Shown: piece by piece, positions 33,114-40,672 of the stretch | Layout: each line of letters begins with the position of its first letter | Numbering within the stretch: position 1 is the stretch's first letter | Source of the DNA: SLST01 sp046538735 | GTDB lineage: Bacteria; Spirochaetota; Spirochaetia; DSM-27196; SLST01 | Direction of reading: 5' to 3' | NCBI GenBank assembly: GCA_046538735.1 | Contig: JBKHII010000001.1 | Location: forward strand, 1-64,000 | DNA length: 64,000 nt | Notes under the pieces: model-generated | Database searches by the model: none | Told to the model about the DNA's origin: nothing | The model's input: only the letters and a program-made list of their open reading frames with translations | Made by a program: the position numbers and the translations under genes

Positions 33114-34721
33114 CTACGCCACCGCCCCGGGGGCGGACGCCGTCTTGAACTCAGACGTGAGGTGGAAGGTGACCCGTGGGTTGTCGCGGATCATCGACTG
33201 CAGCATCCACTCGCTCTCGGCAAGATACACCGGCCGCTCATCGCGGTCGTACGCGATCTGACGGTCGCGGTACTTCGTGAACTCCTTGACCGTCTTCTCG
33301 TCGTCTGCCGTGATCCAGCACGCCTTCGTGAACGCAAGCGGTTGAAGCTTGCACGCGGCCCCGTACTCGTTCGTGAGCCGGTACTGGATGACTTCGAACT
33401 GAAGCTCGCCCACGGCGCCGACAATCTTGCGTCGACCTCGATCCTGAATGAAGAGTTGCGCGACGCCTTCCTCGGTGAGCTGCTTGATTCCCTTCTCCAG
33501 CTGTTTCGAACGCATCGGGTCGGTCGAAACAAGCTCCTTGAAAATCTCGGGGGCGAAGCTCGGTATGCCGCGAAACGTGAATCCCTCGCCTTCGGTGAGC
33601 GTGTCGCCGATCTTGAGATCGCCACGATCGTAGAGACCCACAACGTCGCCCGGATACGCTTCGTCGATGACGGCCTTCCGCTCCGCCATGAAGCTGTACG
33701 GTCGCGAGAACCGAACGTCCTTACCCTGGCGCACGTGACGGACCGGTTGATCCTTGCGAAAGGTTCCTGAGCAGACGCGGAGGAACGCGATCCGGTCTCG
33801 ATGCCGTGGATCCAGGTTCGCGTGAATCTTGAACACGAAGCCTGAGAACTTCTCTTCGTGCGGCTCCACGATCCGCGCATCCGACTCGCGCGGCGCGGGC
33901 GGAGGCGCGATCCGCACGAAGGTCTCGAGAAGCTCCCTGACTCCGAAGTTGTTCAGCGCGCTGCCGAAGAAGACCGGGGCAACGTTCCCTGCTCGGTATT
34001 CGGAAACGTCGAGCGGTTCGTATACCCCGTCCACGAGATCCACGTCTTCGCGCAACTGCTCCGCGGCGGAGCCGAGCTCGCGATCGAGCGACGAATCGGA
34101 GAGGTCGTCAATGAACAGCCGCTCCTCCTCGACCACCGTCTTGCCCGACTGGAAGAGATAGACGTTGCGATCGTGGAGGTTGTAGACGCCGCGAAACCCC
34201 TGCCCCATCCCGATCGGCCACGTCATGGGCCGAACACCGATCTGCAGCTTGTCTTCGAGCTCGTCCAGCAGTTCGAACGGCGCAATGCCCTCACGATCGA
34301 GCTTGTTCACGAAAATGATCACCGGGGTGTTGCGCATCCGGCAGACGTGCATGAGCTTCTCGGTCTGTTCCTCAACGCCTTTCGCCGAGTCAACGACGAG
34401 GATCACGCTGTCCACGGCCGTCAACGTTCGATACGTGTCCTCCGCGAAGTCCTTGTGTCCCGGGGTATCAAGTATGTTGATCAGCCGGTCCTGGTACTCG
34501 AACGTCATCACGGACGTCGCGACCGATATGCCGCGCTGCTTCTCGATCTCCATGAAGTCGGATGTTGCCGACTTGCGGATCTTGTTGGACTTCACCGCGC
34601 CGGCGCTTCGAATACTGCCCCCAAAGAGGAGGAGCTTCTCGGTGAGCGTGGTCTTGCCCGCGTCCGGGTGGCTGATGATGCCGAACGTTCGCCGGCGGGA
34701 AATTTCGTGCTCAATGCTCAT
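33114..34721 (-). CDS. prfC: Peptide chain release factor 3
   Basis: A 535-residue GTPase that removes RF1/RF2 from the ribosome. The G motifs are SHPDAGKTT, DTPGH and NKLDRE, with RRRTFGIISHPDAGKTTLTEK at the start. The region TSDFMEIEKQRGISVATSVM is the RF3 switch I sequence. Length is normal. A near-perfect promoter lies upstream. The distance from the -10 to the ATG is 11 nt, so the leader is only a few bases and there is no ribosome binding site. Confidence 0.93.
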   Translation of the reverse strand: MSIEHEISRRRTFGIISHPDAGKTTLTEKLLLFGGSIRSAGAVKSNKIRKSATSDFMEIEKQRGISVATSVMTFEYQDRLINILDTPGHKDFAEDTYRTLTAVDSVILVVDSAKGVEEQTEKLMHVCRMRNTPVIIFVNKLDREGIAPFELLDELEDKLQIGVRPMTWPIGMGQGFRGVYNLHDRNVYLFQSGKTVVEEERLFIDDLSDSSLDRELGSAAEQLREDVDLVDGVYEPLDVSEYRAGNVAPVFFGSALNNFGVRELLETFVRIAPPPAPRESDARIVEPHEEKFSGFVFKIHANLDPRHRDRIAFLRVCSGTFRKDQPVRHVRQGKDVRFSRPYSFMAERKAVIDEAYPGDVVGLYDRGDLKIGDTLTEGEGFTFRGIPSFAPEIFKELVSTDPMRSKQLEKGIKQLTEEGVAQLFIQDRGRRKIVGAVGELQFEVIQYRLTNEYGAACKLQPLAFTKACWITADDEKTVKEFTKYRDRQIAYDRDERPVYLAESEWMLQSMIRDNPRVTFHLTSEFKTASAPGAVA

Positions 34722-34732
34722 AGTGAGGCACT

Positions 34733-34761
34733 AAGGTAGTCATGCTCGGGCGATCTGCCAA
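34733..34761 (-). promoter_or_regulatory. prfC promoter
   Basis: On the minus strand TTGGCA (34756-34761), 17 nt, TACCTT (34733-34738). The start codon follows 11 nt later, implying a leader of about 5 nt. Confidence 0.55.
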
Positions 34762-34774
34762 GAGCGAAGCGCTC
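34762..34774 (-). terminator. Weak hairpin at the end of the second cyclase homologue
   Basis: A 5-bp stem GAGCG/CGCTC with a 3-nt loop, followed by TT on the minus strand, overlaps the stop codon. It could separate the cyclase pair from prfC, whose -35 begins next to it. Confidence 0.3.
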
Positions 34775-35762
34775 AGATAAGCTCGCGCAGCGAGTAGATG
34801 TGGATCGACTCGAAGGTGCCGCGATGGTTGAGCAGCGGCTTGAGCCCGTCCGGCGCCGGCGTCCGCGCGGACTCCGTCACGGCCAGACCGGCGGGCTCCA
34901 CGAATCGGGCGCCGAGATGGAAGAGAAAGTTGACGGACTCGGACACGATCCCGCCGGTGCTTCCGGTGGATCGGTAGGTCGTGTTCCCAATGTGGAGGGC
35001 GAGCCGCCAGCTGACCTTGCCGTACTGGGGGAACTCCTCCACGTTCACGATCGCCCGATTCATCATGAGCCGAATCGCGGGCACGATCGCGTCCAGATGC
35101 TCGCCGTCGAACGGCATCAGGAGAATGCCCTCGTCTTCCTTCCACATCCACGTCCTGGCCCGGAATTCAGCAAAGGTCCGCTCGAGGAGGGCCGAGAAAC
35201 TCCTGCGCAGCGAGGAGAGGAAACCTTCGCTCGACTTCCGCTGGAGGTCGCCCGCGTGATCGATCGCCGCGTAGAGCATGACGAACGTGTACTCCTGCCC
35301 GTCGCGAACATCCGACCAATCATGGCCGGAAGGTATGACACGCCTGGTCTCGTGATCGGGCACGTGGTCCGAGATCGGCTTCGGTGCGGGAACGACTTGG
35401 TACTCCACTACGCGCCGCAGACGTGCGGTACTCAGACCGGCGGAAAGCAGCCGCTTGTCAACGTAGTCCGCGGCGGTGCTGTGGAAGAGCTCTCCGATGT
35501 CAAAGACGTGCTGCTTGGGATCGATGATCCCGAAGCGGTACGGTCGGCGATCCCGTAGTCGAGTGATCCGGCGCTTCAGCGCGCGGGCGTCCATATCGTC
35601 GGTATCCAGATAAAGGAACGAATCGGGAATCGAGTCCGCGCGCGTGATCGCGTCGTTCGCCTTCGCGATCGGTACGTACTCCACGGTGTAGGTGCGGCTA
35701 CGCTCCACGGCGGAGAACGCCTTGCGCACCGCTCGGCTGTTCGTGACGACGAATACGGTCAT
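34773..35762 (-). CDS. Class III cyclase-like protein with receiver-like N-terminus
   Basis: A 329-residue protein. Residues 1-105 look like a degenerate receiver-type fold (FVVTNSRAVRKAFS, FLYLDTDDMD, ADYVDKRLL). Residues about 158-320 resemble a class III nucleotide cyclase: metal Asp168 (YAAIDHAG), Asp210 (WKEDEGI), RLALHIGN and GGIVSESVNFLFHLGARF. The usual N-x3-R catalytic pair is only half kept (Asn but no Arg). It may be a weak cyclase or a regulatory partner. It starts immediately after the stop codon of its upstream paralogue, so the two are cotranscribed and may work as a pair. Confidence 0.65.
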   Translation of the reverse strand: MTVFVVTNSRAVRKAFSAVERSRTYTVEYVPIAKANDAITRADSIPDSFLYLDTDDMDARALKRRITRLRDRRPYRFGIIDPKQHVFDIGELFHSTAADYVDKRLLSAGLSTARLRRVVEYQVVPAPKPISDHVPDHETRRVIPSGHDWSDVRDGQEYTFVMLYAAIDHAGDLQRKSSEGFLSSLRRSFSALLERTFAEFRARTWMWKEDEGILLMPFDGEHLDAIVPAIRLMMNRAIVNVEEFPQYGKVSWRLALHIGNTTYRSTGSTGGIVSESVNFLFHLGARFVEPAGLAVTESARTPAPDGLKPLLNHRGTFESIHIYSLRELI

Positions 35763-36683
35763 TTAGTCGGCAAACCTCACTGAGTAGGTGTAGAACTGCT
35801 GATCACTCGCGACGGAGAGCGAGGCGAGCCGGTCCGCGACGATGCGCTCCAGGCTGGGGAAGACCGAGTCGGTGACGACGAGCGTGTCGGTGATGCCGTG
35901 TTCGGCGTCGATCTCCCAGAGTCGTTTGATCGTGTCCGCCTGGAGCTCGGACCCCGATTCGCTGTACTCGCAGGGCCCACTGTGCACGGTCGCCCGGACG
36001 TGCAGCCCTTCGTTGATCGGACACTCCAGGAGGTTATAGAGGTAGATCTCGTTCACGAGCTCGATCCCCGTGATCGTCGCGCGCTGATTGTGCTCCTCGA
36101 AGGTGAAGGCTGCGATTCCTCCGTCGCCCTCCCACCCCCACACGCGACCGTTTCGCTTTTCGGCCGCGGCGGTGAGCATGCTCCGAAGCGCGCCGTAGAG
36201 TCCGGTCATTGTCGACTGCCCGTACTTCCGTACGAGCGCGGAGTTTCCGGCAACATCCACGGCGAGAAACGCCATGATGTAGCTCTCGCCCTCTCTTAGA
36301 ACGCCCCAGTTTCGCGTTATGCGGACCGAGCTATCCTCAACGAATCCTCGCGTCTCCTGGTCGTAGCGGTAGCCGGCCTCGATGATCTCGTTCGCGATTC
36401 CCCGCAGTTGCGGAAACCGGTACTTGCGTCCCTCCATGCCAAGTCGCTCGATCTCGAGGAGGAGCGCCACGAAGTCGAGAAAACGCCCGCTGTCCACGAT
36501 ATCGTCCACGATCTGACGTGCCGCGGTCCGATTGGGAATCGGCACCGACGTGGGGAAGCCGGTGCGCACATGGAGATCATAGGTGCCGAACACCCGCCGA
36601 GCCAGGTGGACCATCGTCGTCACCTGCATCGATTCGGCGAGTGTTCGAGTTGCCAGCCTTCGCACGTAAGCCTTCACCCGCAT
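35763..36683 (-). CDS. Class III adenylate/guanylate cyclase-like protein
   Basis: A 306-residue cytoplasmic protein. The C-terminal half is a cyclase homology domain: AFLAVDVAGNSALVRKYG with metal Asp143, GWEGDGGIAAFTF with Asp187, VRATVHSGPCEY and QADTIKRLWEIDAEH. Both metal Asp are present; the transition-state Asn is replaced, so activity is uncertain. The N-terminal 130 residues are helical and unassigned. TATACT lies 6 nt before the ATG with no ribosome binding site, so the gene is probably leaderless. Confidence 0.72.
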   Translation of the reverse strand: MRVKAYVRRLATRTLAESMQVTTMVHLARRVFGTYDLHVRTGFPTSVPIPNRTAARQIVDDIVDSGRFLDFVALLLEIERLGMEGRKYRFPQLRGIANEIIEAGYRYDQETRGFVEDSSVRITRNWGVLREGESYIMAFLAVDVAGNSALVRKYGQSTMTGLYGALRSMLTAAAEKRNGRVWGWEGDGGIAAFTFEEHNQRATITGIELVNEIYLYNLLECPINEGLHVRATVHSGPCEYSESGSELQADTIKRLWEIDAEHGITDTLVVTDSVFPSLERIVADRLASLSVASDQQFYTYSVRFAD

Positions 36684-36689
36684 GGCGCC

Positions 36690-36695
36690 AGTATA
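36690..36695 (-). promoter_or_regulatory. -10 element of the cyclase gene, leaderless
   Basis: TATACT on the minus strand ends 6 nt before the ATG. Confidence 0.55.
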
Positions 36696-36718
36696 CCGGT
36701 GCGAAGGAGCGGAGGGAA

Positions 36719-38386
36719 CTACTGGTAGATCGTCACCTCGTACGCTCCGGTCGCCCCGGCGCCGTAGCTCGTGACAACCAGCTCGAGCGTCTGCCCGCGA
36801 TCCGGAGTGAACGAGATCTGCGGGTTCCCGCTGCCGCCGCTGTCGTCGTCGCGGTAGAGGATCGTCCCGTTCTGCTCCCGTACGATCGCGTAGCCGTCGA
36901 AGTAGTCGGAGACGACGTCCACCGTCACCATCCGTCCCGGTTCGACCGTGAACTCGTGGACATCGTAGTACTTGCCGCTGATGTCCGTCTGATCGTCCAT
37001 CGCCAGTGCGCCCGTGGCGTTGAACACGAGATCGGCCGTTCCCTGCCGGTTGAACGAGAGCGTGTACTCGCCGAACGAGCCTCCGCCCACGTCGGAAGCG
37101 TAGAGCTCGTACGTTCCCGACTCATCGGCGACAAGAATGAGTCTCGAGTCGAGCGATCCGGCGGAGTCGTCGTCCGTGTACTCCGCACCGCTCGGGGAGA
37201 TCGCCGTGAGATAGCTGTCGAAGTCCTCGGAACGCAGAACGATCTCGACGCGCTCGCCGCGCTCCGCGGTGAAGGTGAAGCGCTGCCGTTGCGTGCCGTT
37301 CCAGACGGGCAGATCCGGGGCGAGGTAACCGGAGACGCTCTCGCCGTCCGAAAGCCGGTAGCCGTCCGAGATCTCGGGTCCGTCGTGCTCGTAAGGCCGC
37401 GCCTCGAGCGTGAAGGGACCGCCACCGGATCCCCACGCGGACACGGTGATCGTCGCCTGGCCGCTGGAGGACATCTCGTAGTAGACGCGAGAAAGGGAGG
37501 TACTTCCGGCGTCGTCGTTGTAGAGGTAGGTGCCGTCCGAGTCGTTGACCTCGAGATAGGTGTCGAAGCTGTTCGAGCGAAGCTCGATGCTGAGCGTCTG
37601 ACCGGGAGTACCCGTGAGGCGGTAGACGATCTGATCGCCGTCCAGTTGGTCTCTGATCGTCCGGCCGACGGAGAGATCGCGGGTCTCCAGCACGGAGGCT
37701 TCGACGGTGTACGAACCGGTCGAGCCCCATCCGAAGCTCGAAGCCCCGATTCGAGCGACGCCGCCACCGGGAACGCTGAAGGAGAGGGCGGAGTCGGTGC
37801 CGTTCGCGTCGTCGTTGCGAAGGAGCTCACCGTTTGGAAGCTCAACGTAGAGATACGTATCGAAGTCGTCCGAGCTCAGACGCACGGTCACCTGGACGTC
37901 CTCAGGGACATCGAGATCGTACCAGTCCACGTACGAGTCGTCGTCGTATCGCTCGTCGTCGGACGAGAGCTCGCCCTGGACGAAGCCGCCGATCGTGAGG
38001 CCGCTACCTGCTTCGCCGAGTGACGCCGCGACGAGGAACTCCGCGTGCTCGGGCCGCGGTGTGGGCAGACGACCGGAGACGGTGACGATGACGAGATCGT
38101 CTGCCTCAACGGAGGTCCGGACGAGAACGGCGTTCTCCGTACCGCGATCATCGGCCTCAATGCGTCCGTCAACGGACACGGTCAAGAGCGGAGCGAAATC
38201 GGGTGAGACGGCGCGCACATCGAGCCGACCGTCGGCATGTGCCCTGAACGTATACTCGGCCTCGCCGGACCCGGAGAGGAGCGAACCCTGCTCGTGGAGC
38301 ACGACCTCGGTAGCCGGACCGTACTGAGACCACGCGGCGAGCGCCAACACGGACAGAAGAAGGAGTGACAGTACCATACGTTTCAT
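36719..38386 (-). CDS. Exported protein with tandem PPC-like beta domains
   Basis: A 555-residue secreted or periplasmic protein. A signal peptide (MKRMVLSLLLLSVLALAAWS) is followed by an N-terminal domain and four repeated beta domains of the pre-peptidase C-terminal (PPC) type. Each repeat contains a phrase such as FDTYLYVELPNG, FDTYLEVNDSDG, FDSYLTAISPSG or FDGYAIVREQNG, followed by an acidic DD turn (NDDANGTDSALSF type) likely to bind calcium. No protease domain is attached, so it is probably a surface or matrix binding protein. TACACT lies 7 nt before the ATG. Confidence 0.82.
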   Translation of the reverse strand: MKRMVLSLLLLSVLALAAWSQYGPATEVVLHEQGSLLSGSGEAEYTFRAHADGRLDVRAVSPDFAPLLTVSVDGRIEADDRGTENAVLVRTSVEADDLVIVTVSGRLPTPRPEHAEFLVAASLGEAGSGLTIGGFVQGELSSDDERYDDDSYVDWYDLDVPEDVQVTVRLSSDDFDTYLYVELPNGELLRNDDANGTDSALSFSVPGGGVARIGASSFGWGSTGSYTVEASVLETRDLSVGRTIRDQLDGDQIVYRLTGTPGQTLSIELRSNSFDTYLEVNDSDGTYLYNDDAGSTSLSRVYYEMSSSGQATITVSAWGSGGGPFTLEARPYEHDGPEISDGYRLSDGESVSGYLAPDLPVWNGTQRQRFTFTAERGERVEIVLRSEDFDSYLTAISPSGAEYTDDDSAGSLDSRLILVADESGTYELYASDVGGGSFGEYTLSFNRQGTADLVFNATGALAMDDQTDISGKYYDVHEFTVEPGRMVTVDVVSDYFDGYAIVREQNGTILYRDDDSGGSGNPQISFTPDRGQTLELVVTSYGAGATGAYEVTIYQ

Positions 38387-38393
38387 GCCCCGA

Positions 38394-38399
38394 AGTGTA
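38394..38399 (-). promoter_or_regulatory. -10 element of the PPC protein gene
   Basis: TACACT on the minus strand ends 7 nt before the ATG with no ribosome binding site. Confidence 0.45.
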
Positions 38400-38458
38400 C
38401 AGCGCGCCGGATGGCTTGCCTACACGAAAACCCCGTAGCCACGGCATTTCCGCATCGG

Positions 38459-38464
38459 TACCTT
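38459..38464 (+). promoter_or_regulatory. -10 element of the ABC exporter operon
   Basis: TACCTT ends 7 nt before the ATG at 38472. No ribosome binding site is present. The -35 is weak. Confidence 0.4.
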
Positions 38465-38471
38465 GTATGCC

Positions 38472-39404
38472 ATGTCGGAAACGGTGATCGGCGTAGAGCA
38501 TCTCTACAAGAGCTACGGCGAAGTGAAGGCGGTGAAGGACCTGAGCTTCGAGGTGACCGCGCGGAAGTGCCACGCGTTTCTCGGGCCGAACGGCGCCGGG
38601 AAGACGACGGCGATGAAGATCCTCTACGGAAAGGCGAGACCCGATCGCCACGATGCGACGAGGATCAGCGTCTTCGGGTTCGACCCGCGTCACGAAGAGC
38701 TCAAGATCAAGACGATGAGCGGCGTAGTCCCGCAGGATGACAACCTGGACGTGGAGCTCAACGTCTATCAGAACCTGCGGATCTTCAGCCGGTTCTACAA
38801 CATGAGCAAGGCGGAGGCGGAACGGCGAATCGACTACCTCCTCGACTTCATGGAGCTGCGCGAGAAGCGGAAGAGCCGCGTGCGCGAGCTCTCCGGGGGA
38901 ATGAAACGTCGGCTCATCATCGCCCGCGCGCTCCTCAACTCCCCCACTCTGTTGATTATGGACGAGCCGACGACGGGGCTCGACCCGCAGGTCCGGCAGC
39001 TCATCTGGGACAAGCTCCGCGATCTGATGATCGAAGGCGTGACGATCCTCCTCTCCACGCACTACATGGAGGAGGCGTACCAGATCTCGGACGTGCTCAT
39101 GATCATGGACAAGGGTGAGAAGATCATCGAGGGATCGCCGCACGATCTGCTCGAAAGCGAGGTGGAGCCGCACGTCCTCGAGCTCACCGACGTCGACCAT
39201 CTCGATCGGTTCGTCTCGCAGCTCAACGGCGCGGAGGTTCGGCGCGAAGACGCGAGCCGGAGGGTCGTCTTCTACAGCCGCGACGGAGAGCGACTCGAGC
39301 GAGCCGCGGACCAGATTCCGCGCAGAGCGTACATGATGCGCAACGCCAATCTGGAGGACCTCTTCCTGCGTGTGACCGGGAGGCACCTCAATGAGCACCA
39401 GTAG
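38472..39404 (+). CDS. ABC transporter ATPase, NodI-like
   Basis: A 310-residue ATPase. Walker A is GPNGAGKTT, the signature is ELSGGMKRRLIIARALL and Walker B TLLIMDEPTTGLDP; the His switch is in STHYMEEA. The C-terminal extension ends NLEDLFLRVTGR, as in NodI/drug exporters of the ABC-2 type. An in-frame TTG nine bases upstream is not needed. It overlaps the permease gene by 14 nt. The exported substrate is unknown. Confidence 0.9.
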   Translation: MSETVIGVEHLYKSYGEVKAVKDLSFEVTARKCHAFLGPNGAGKTTAMKILYGKARPDRHDATRISVFGFDPRHEELKIKTMSGVVPQDDNLDVELNVYQNLRIFSRFYNMSKAEAERRIDYLLDFMELREKRKSRVRELSGGMKRRLIIARALLNSPTLLIMDEPTTGLDPQVRQLIWDKLRDLMIEGVTILLSTHYMEEAYQISDVLMIMDKGEKIIEGSPHDLLESEVEPHVLELTDVDHLDRFVSQLNGAEVRREDASRRVVFYSRDGERLERAADQIPRRAYMMRNANLEDLFLRVTGRHLNEHQ

Positions 39405-40245
39405 CAGCGCATCCGCGTCGATCGATCGGGGTTCCACGGCGGTCGCGCCTCCGGACTCGCCGGCGGTGAGGAACGTCCACGAGCCGCCGCTGTGGGCGCG
39501 AATCGTCTCGGTCTGGTTCCGTCACGTCCGCGTCTATTCGCGGAACCTGATCAGCAATGCGCTCCCGCCGTTCCTGGAACCGCTCATCTTCCTCGTGGGC
39601 ATCGGAATCGGCCTGGGGCGTTACATCGACCAGATGAACGGGTTCCCCTACCTGGAGTACCTCGGTTCGGGCCTGCTCGTTACCGCCGCGATGTTCACCG
39701 CCGCATTCGAGTGCACCTTCGGCACCTACATCCGCATGGAGTTCGACAAGGTGTACGACGGAATGCTCGCGGCGCCGCTGACGGCGAAGGACGTCCTCGT
39801 GGGCGAGATACTCTGGGCCGCGACGAAGGGGTTCGCCTTCACGCTCTCGGTCCTCGTGATCATCTCGGTCTTCGGCGTGATCCCGATCGGGTGGAGCCTG
39901 GCGGCACCCTTCGTCGGGTTTCTGACCGGCGCCATGTTCGCCGTGCTCGGCCTCGTGATCACGAGCTTCGTGGACTCGATCAACCACTTCAACTTCTTCT
40001 TCTCGGGCGTGATCTCGCCGATGTTCTTCTTCTCGGGCGTCTTCTTCCCGATCGAAAACCTGCCGGTCGTCGTGAGACCGATCTCGGAGGTACTGCCGCT
40101 CACGCATGCGGTTCGCCTCGTGCGTTCGCTCGCGCTCGGTACGCCGAACCCCGTCTGGTGGCTCGACCTGCTCTACGTCTTTGCGTTCATCGGAATCGTG
40201 GGCTGGTTCGCGATCAGAAGACTCGAGAAGAAGCTGATCGACTGA
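39391..40245 (+). CDS. ABC-2 type permease, NodJ-like
   Basis: A 284-residue permease with about six membrane helices after a 40-residue cytoplasmic N-terminus. The family segment FFFSGVISPMFFFSGVFFPIENLP and LPLTHAVRLVRSLALG are typical of NodJ/ABC-2 exporters. It is encoded directly behind its ATPase. The pair probably exports a lipid-linked sugar, a drug or a toxic metabolite. Confidence 0.9.
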   Translation: MSTSSSASASIDRGSTAVAPPDSPAVRNVHEPPLWARIVSVWFRHVRVYSRNLISNALPPFLEPLIFLVGIGIGLGRYIDQMNGFPYLEYLGSGLLVTAAMFTAAFECTFGTYIRMEFDKVYDGMLAAPLTAKDVLVGEILWAATKGFAFTLSVLVIISVFGVIPIGWSLAAPFVGFLTGAMFAVLGLVITSFVDSINHFNFFFSGVISPMFFFSGVFFPIENLPVVVRPISEVLPLTHAVRLVRSLALGTPNPVWWLDLLYVFAFIGIVGWFAIRRLEKKLID

Positions 40246-40255
40246 GCCGTCCCGC

Positions 40256-40627
40256 CTACTCGATGCGCAGGCTGTCGTCGCTCTCCGCGATCCGGAGCGC
40301 CGCCTCGGCCGCCCACGAGCGGGCATCCGACCGATACCGGCGCTTCACGGTCGCGCGCAGCGTGGTGATCGAACCGCTCTGAAGCGGATAGCTCTGGAAC
40401 CAGCTGGGGCTATCCGCGGTGATCACGATGCGCACCGCGCCGAGCCGCCCCGTGCACTCCACGCTGCGAAGCCGGCCGTAGGGGATCGTGATCGACTCGA
40501 GGTCGCCCTTCGGCGCTTCGAAGATGTCGAACACGCGCCACTCGATCGATACGCCGTCCTGCTCGAGCCGAAGGACACCGTGAACCGTGTTCACGCCCAG
40601 GTCGACCTGGTAGGGAAGCGAGTACAT
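40256..40627 (-). CDS. Small protein of unknown function
   Basis: A 123-residue protein rich in beta strands (VDLGVNTVHGVLRLEQDGVS, AVRIVITADSPSW), perhaps PH-like. I recognise no family. The gene has an unusually clear promoter: extended -10 TGc-TATACT ends 6 nt before the ATG, so the transcript is probably leaderless. The promoter supports it being a real gene. Confidence 0.65.
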   Translation of the reverse strand: MYSLPYQVDLGVNTVHGVLRLEQDGVSIEWRVFDIFEAPKGDLESITIPYGRLRSVECTGRLGAVRIVITADSPSWFQSYPLQSGSITTLRATVKRRYRSDARSWAAEAALRIAESDDSLRIE

Positions 40628-40633
40628 GCGGGG

Positions 40634-40642
40634 AGTATAGCA
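40634..40642 (-). promoter_or_regulatory. Extended -10 of the small protein gene, leaderless
   Basis: On the minus strand TGcTATACT ends 6 nt before the ATG. It is the cleanest example of this promoter type in the window. Confidence 0.6.
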
Positions 40643-40672
40643 TCACCGCGAAAGCAGCGACACCGGCGCGCG

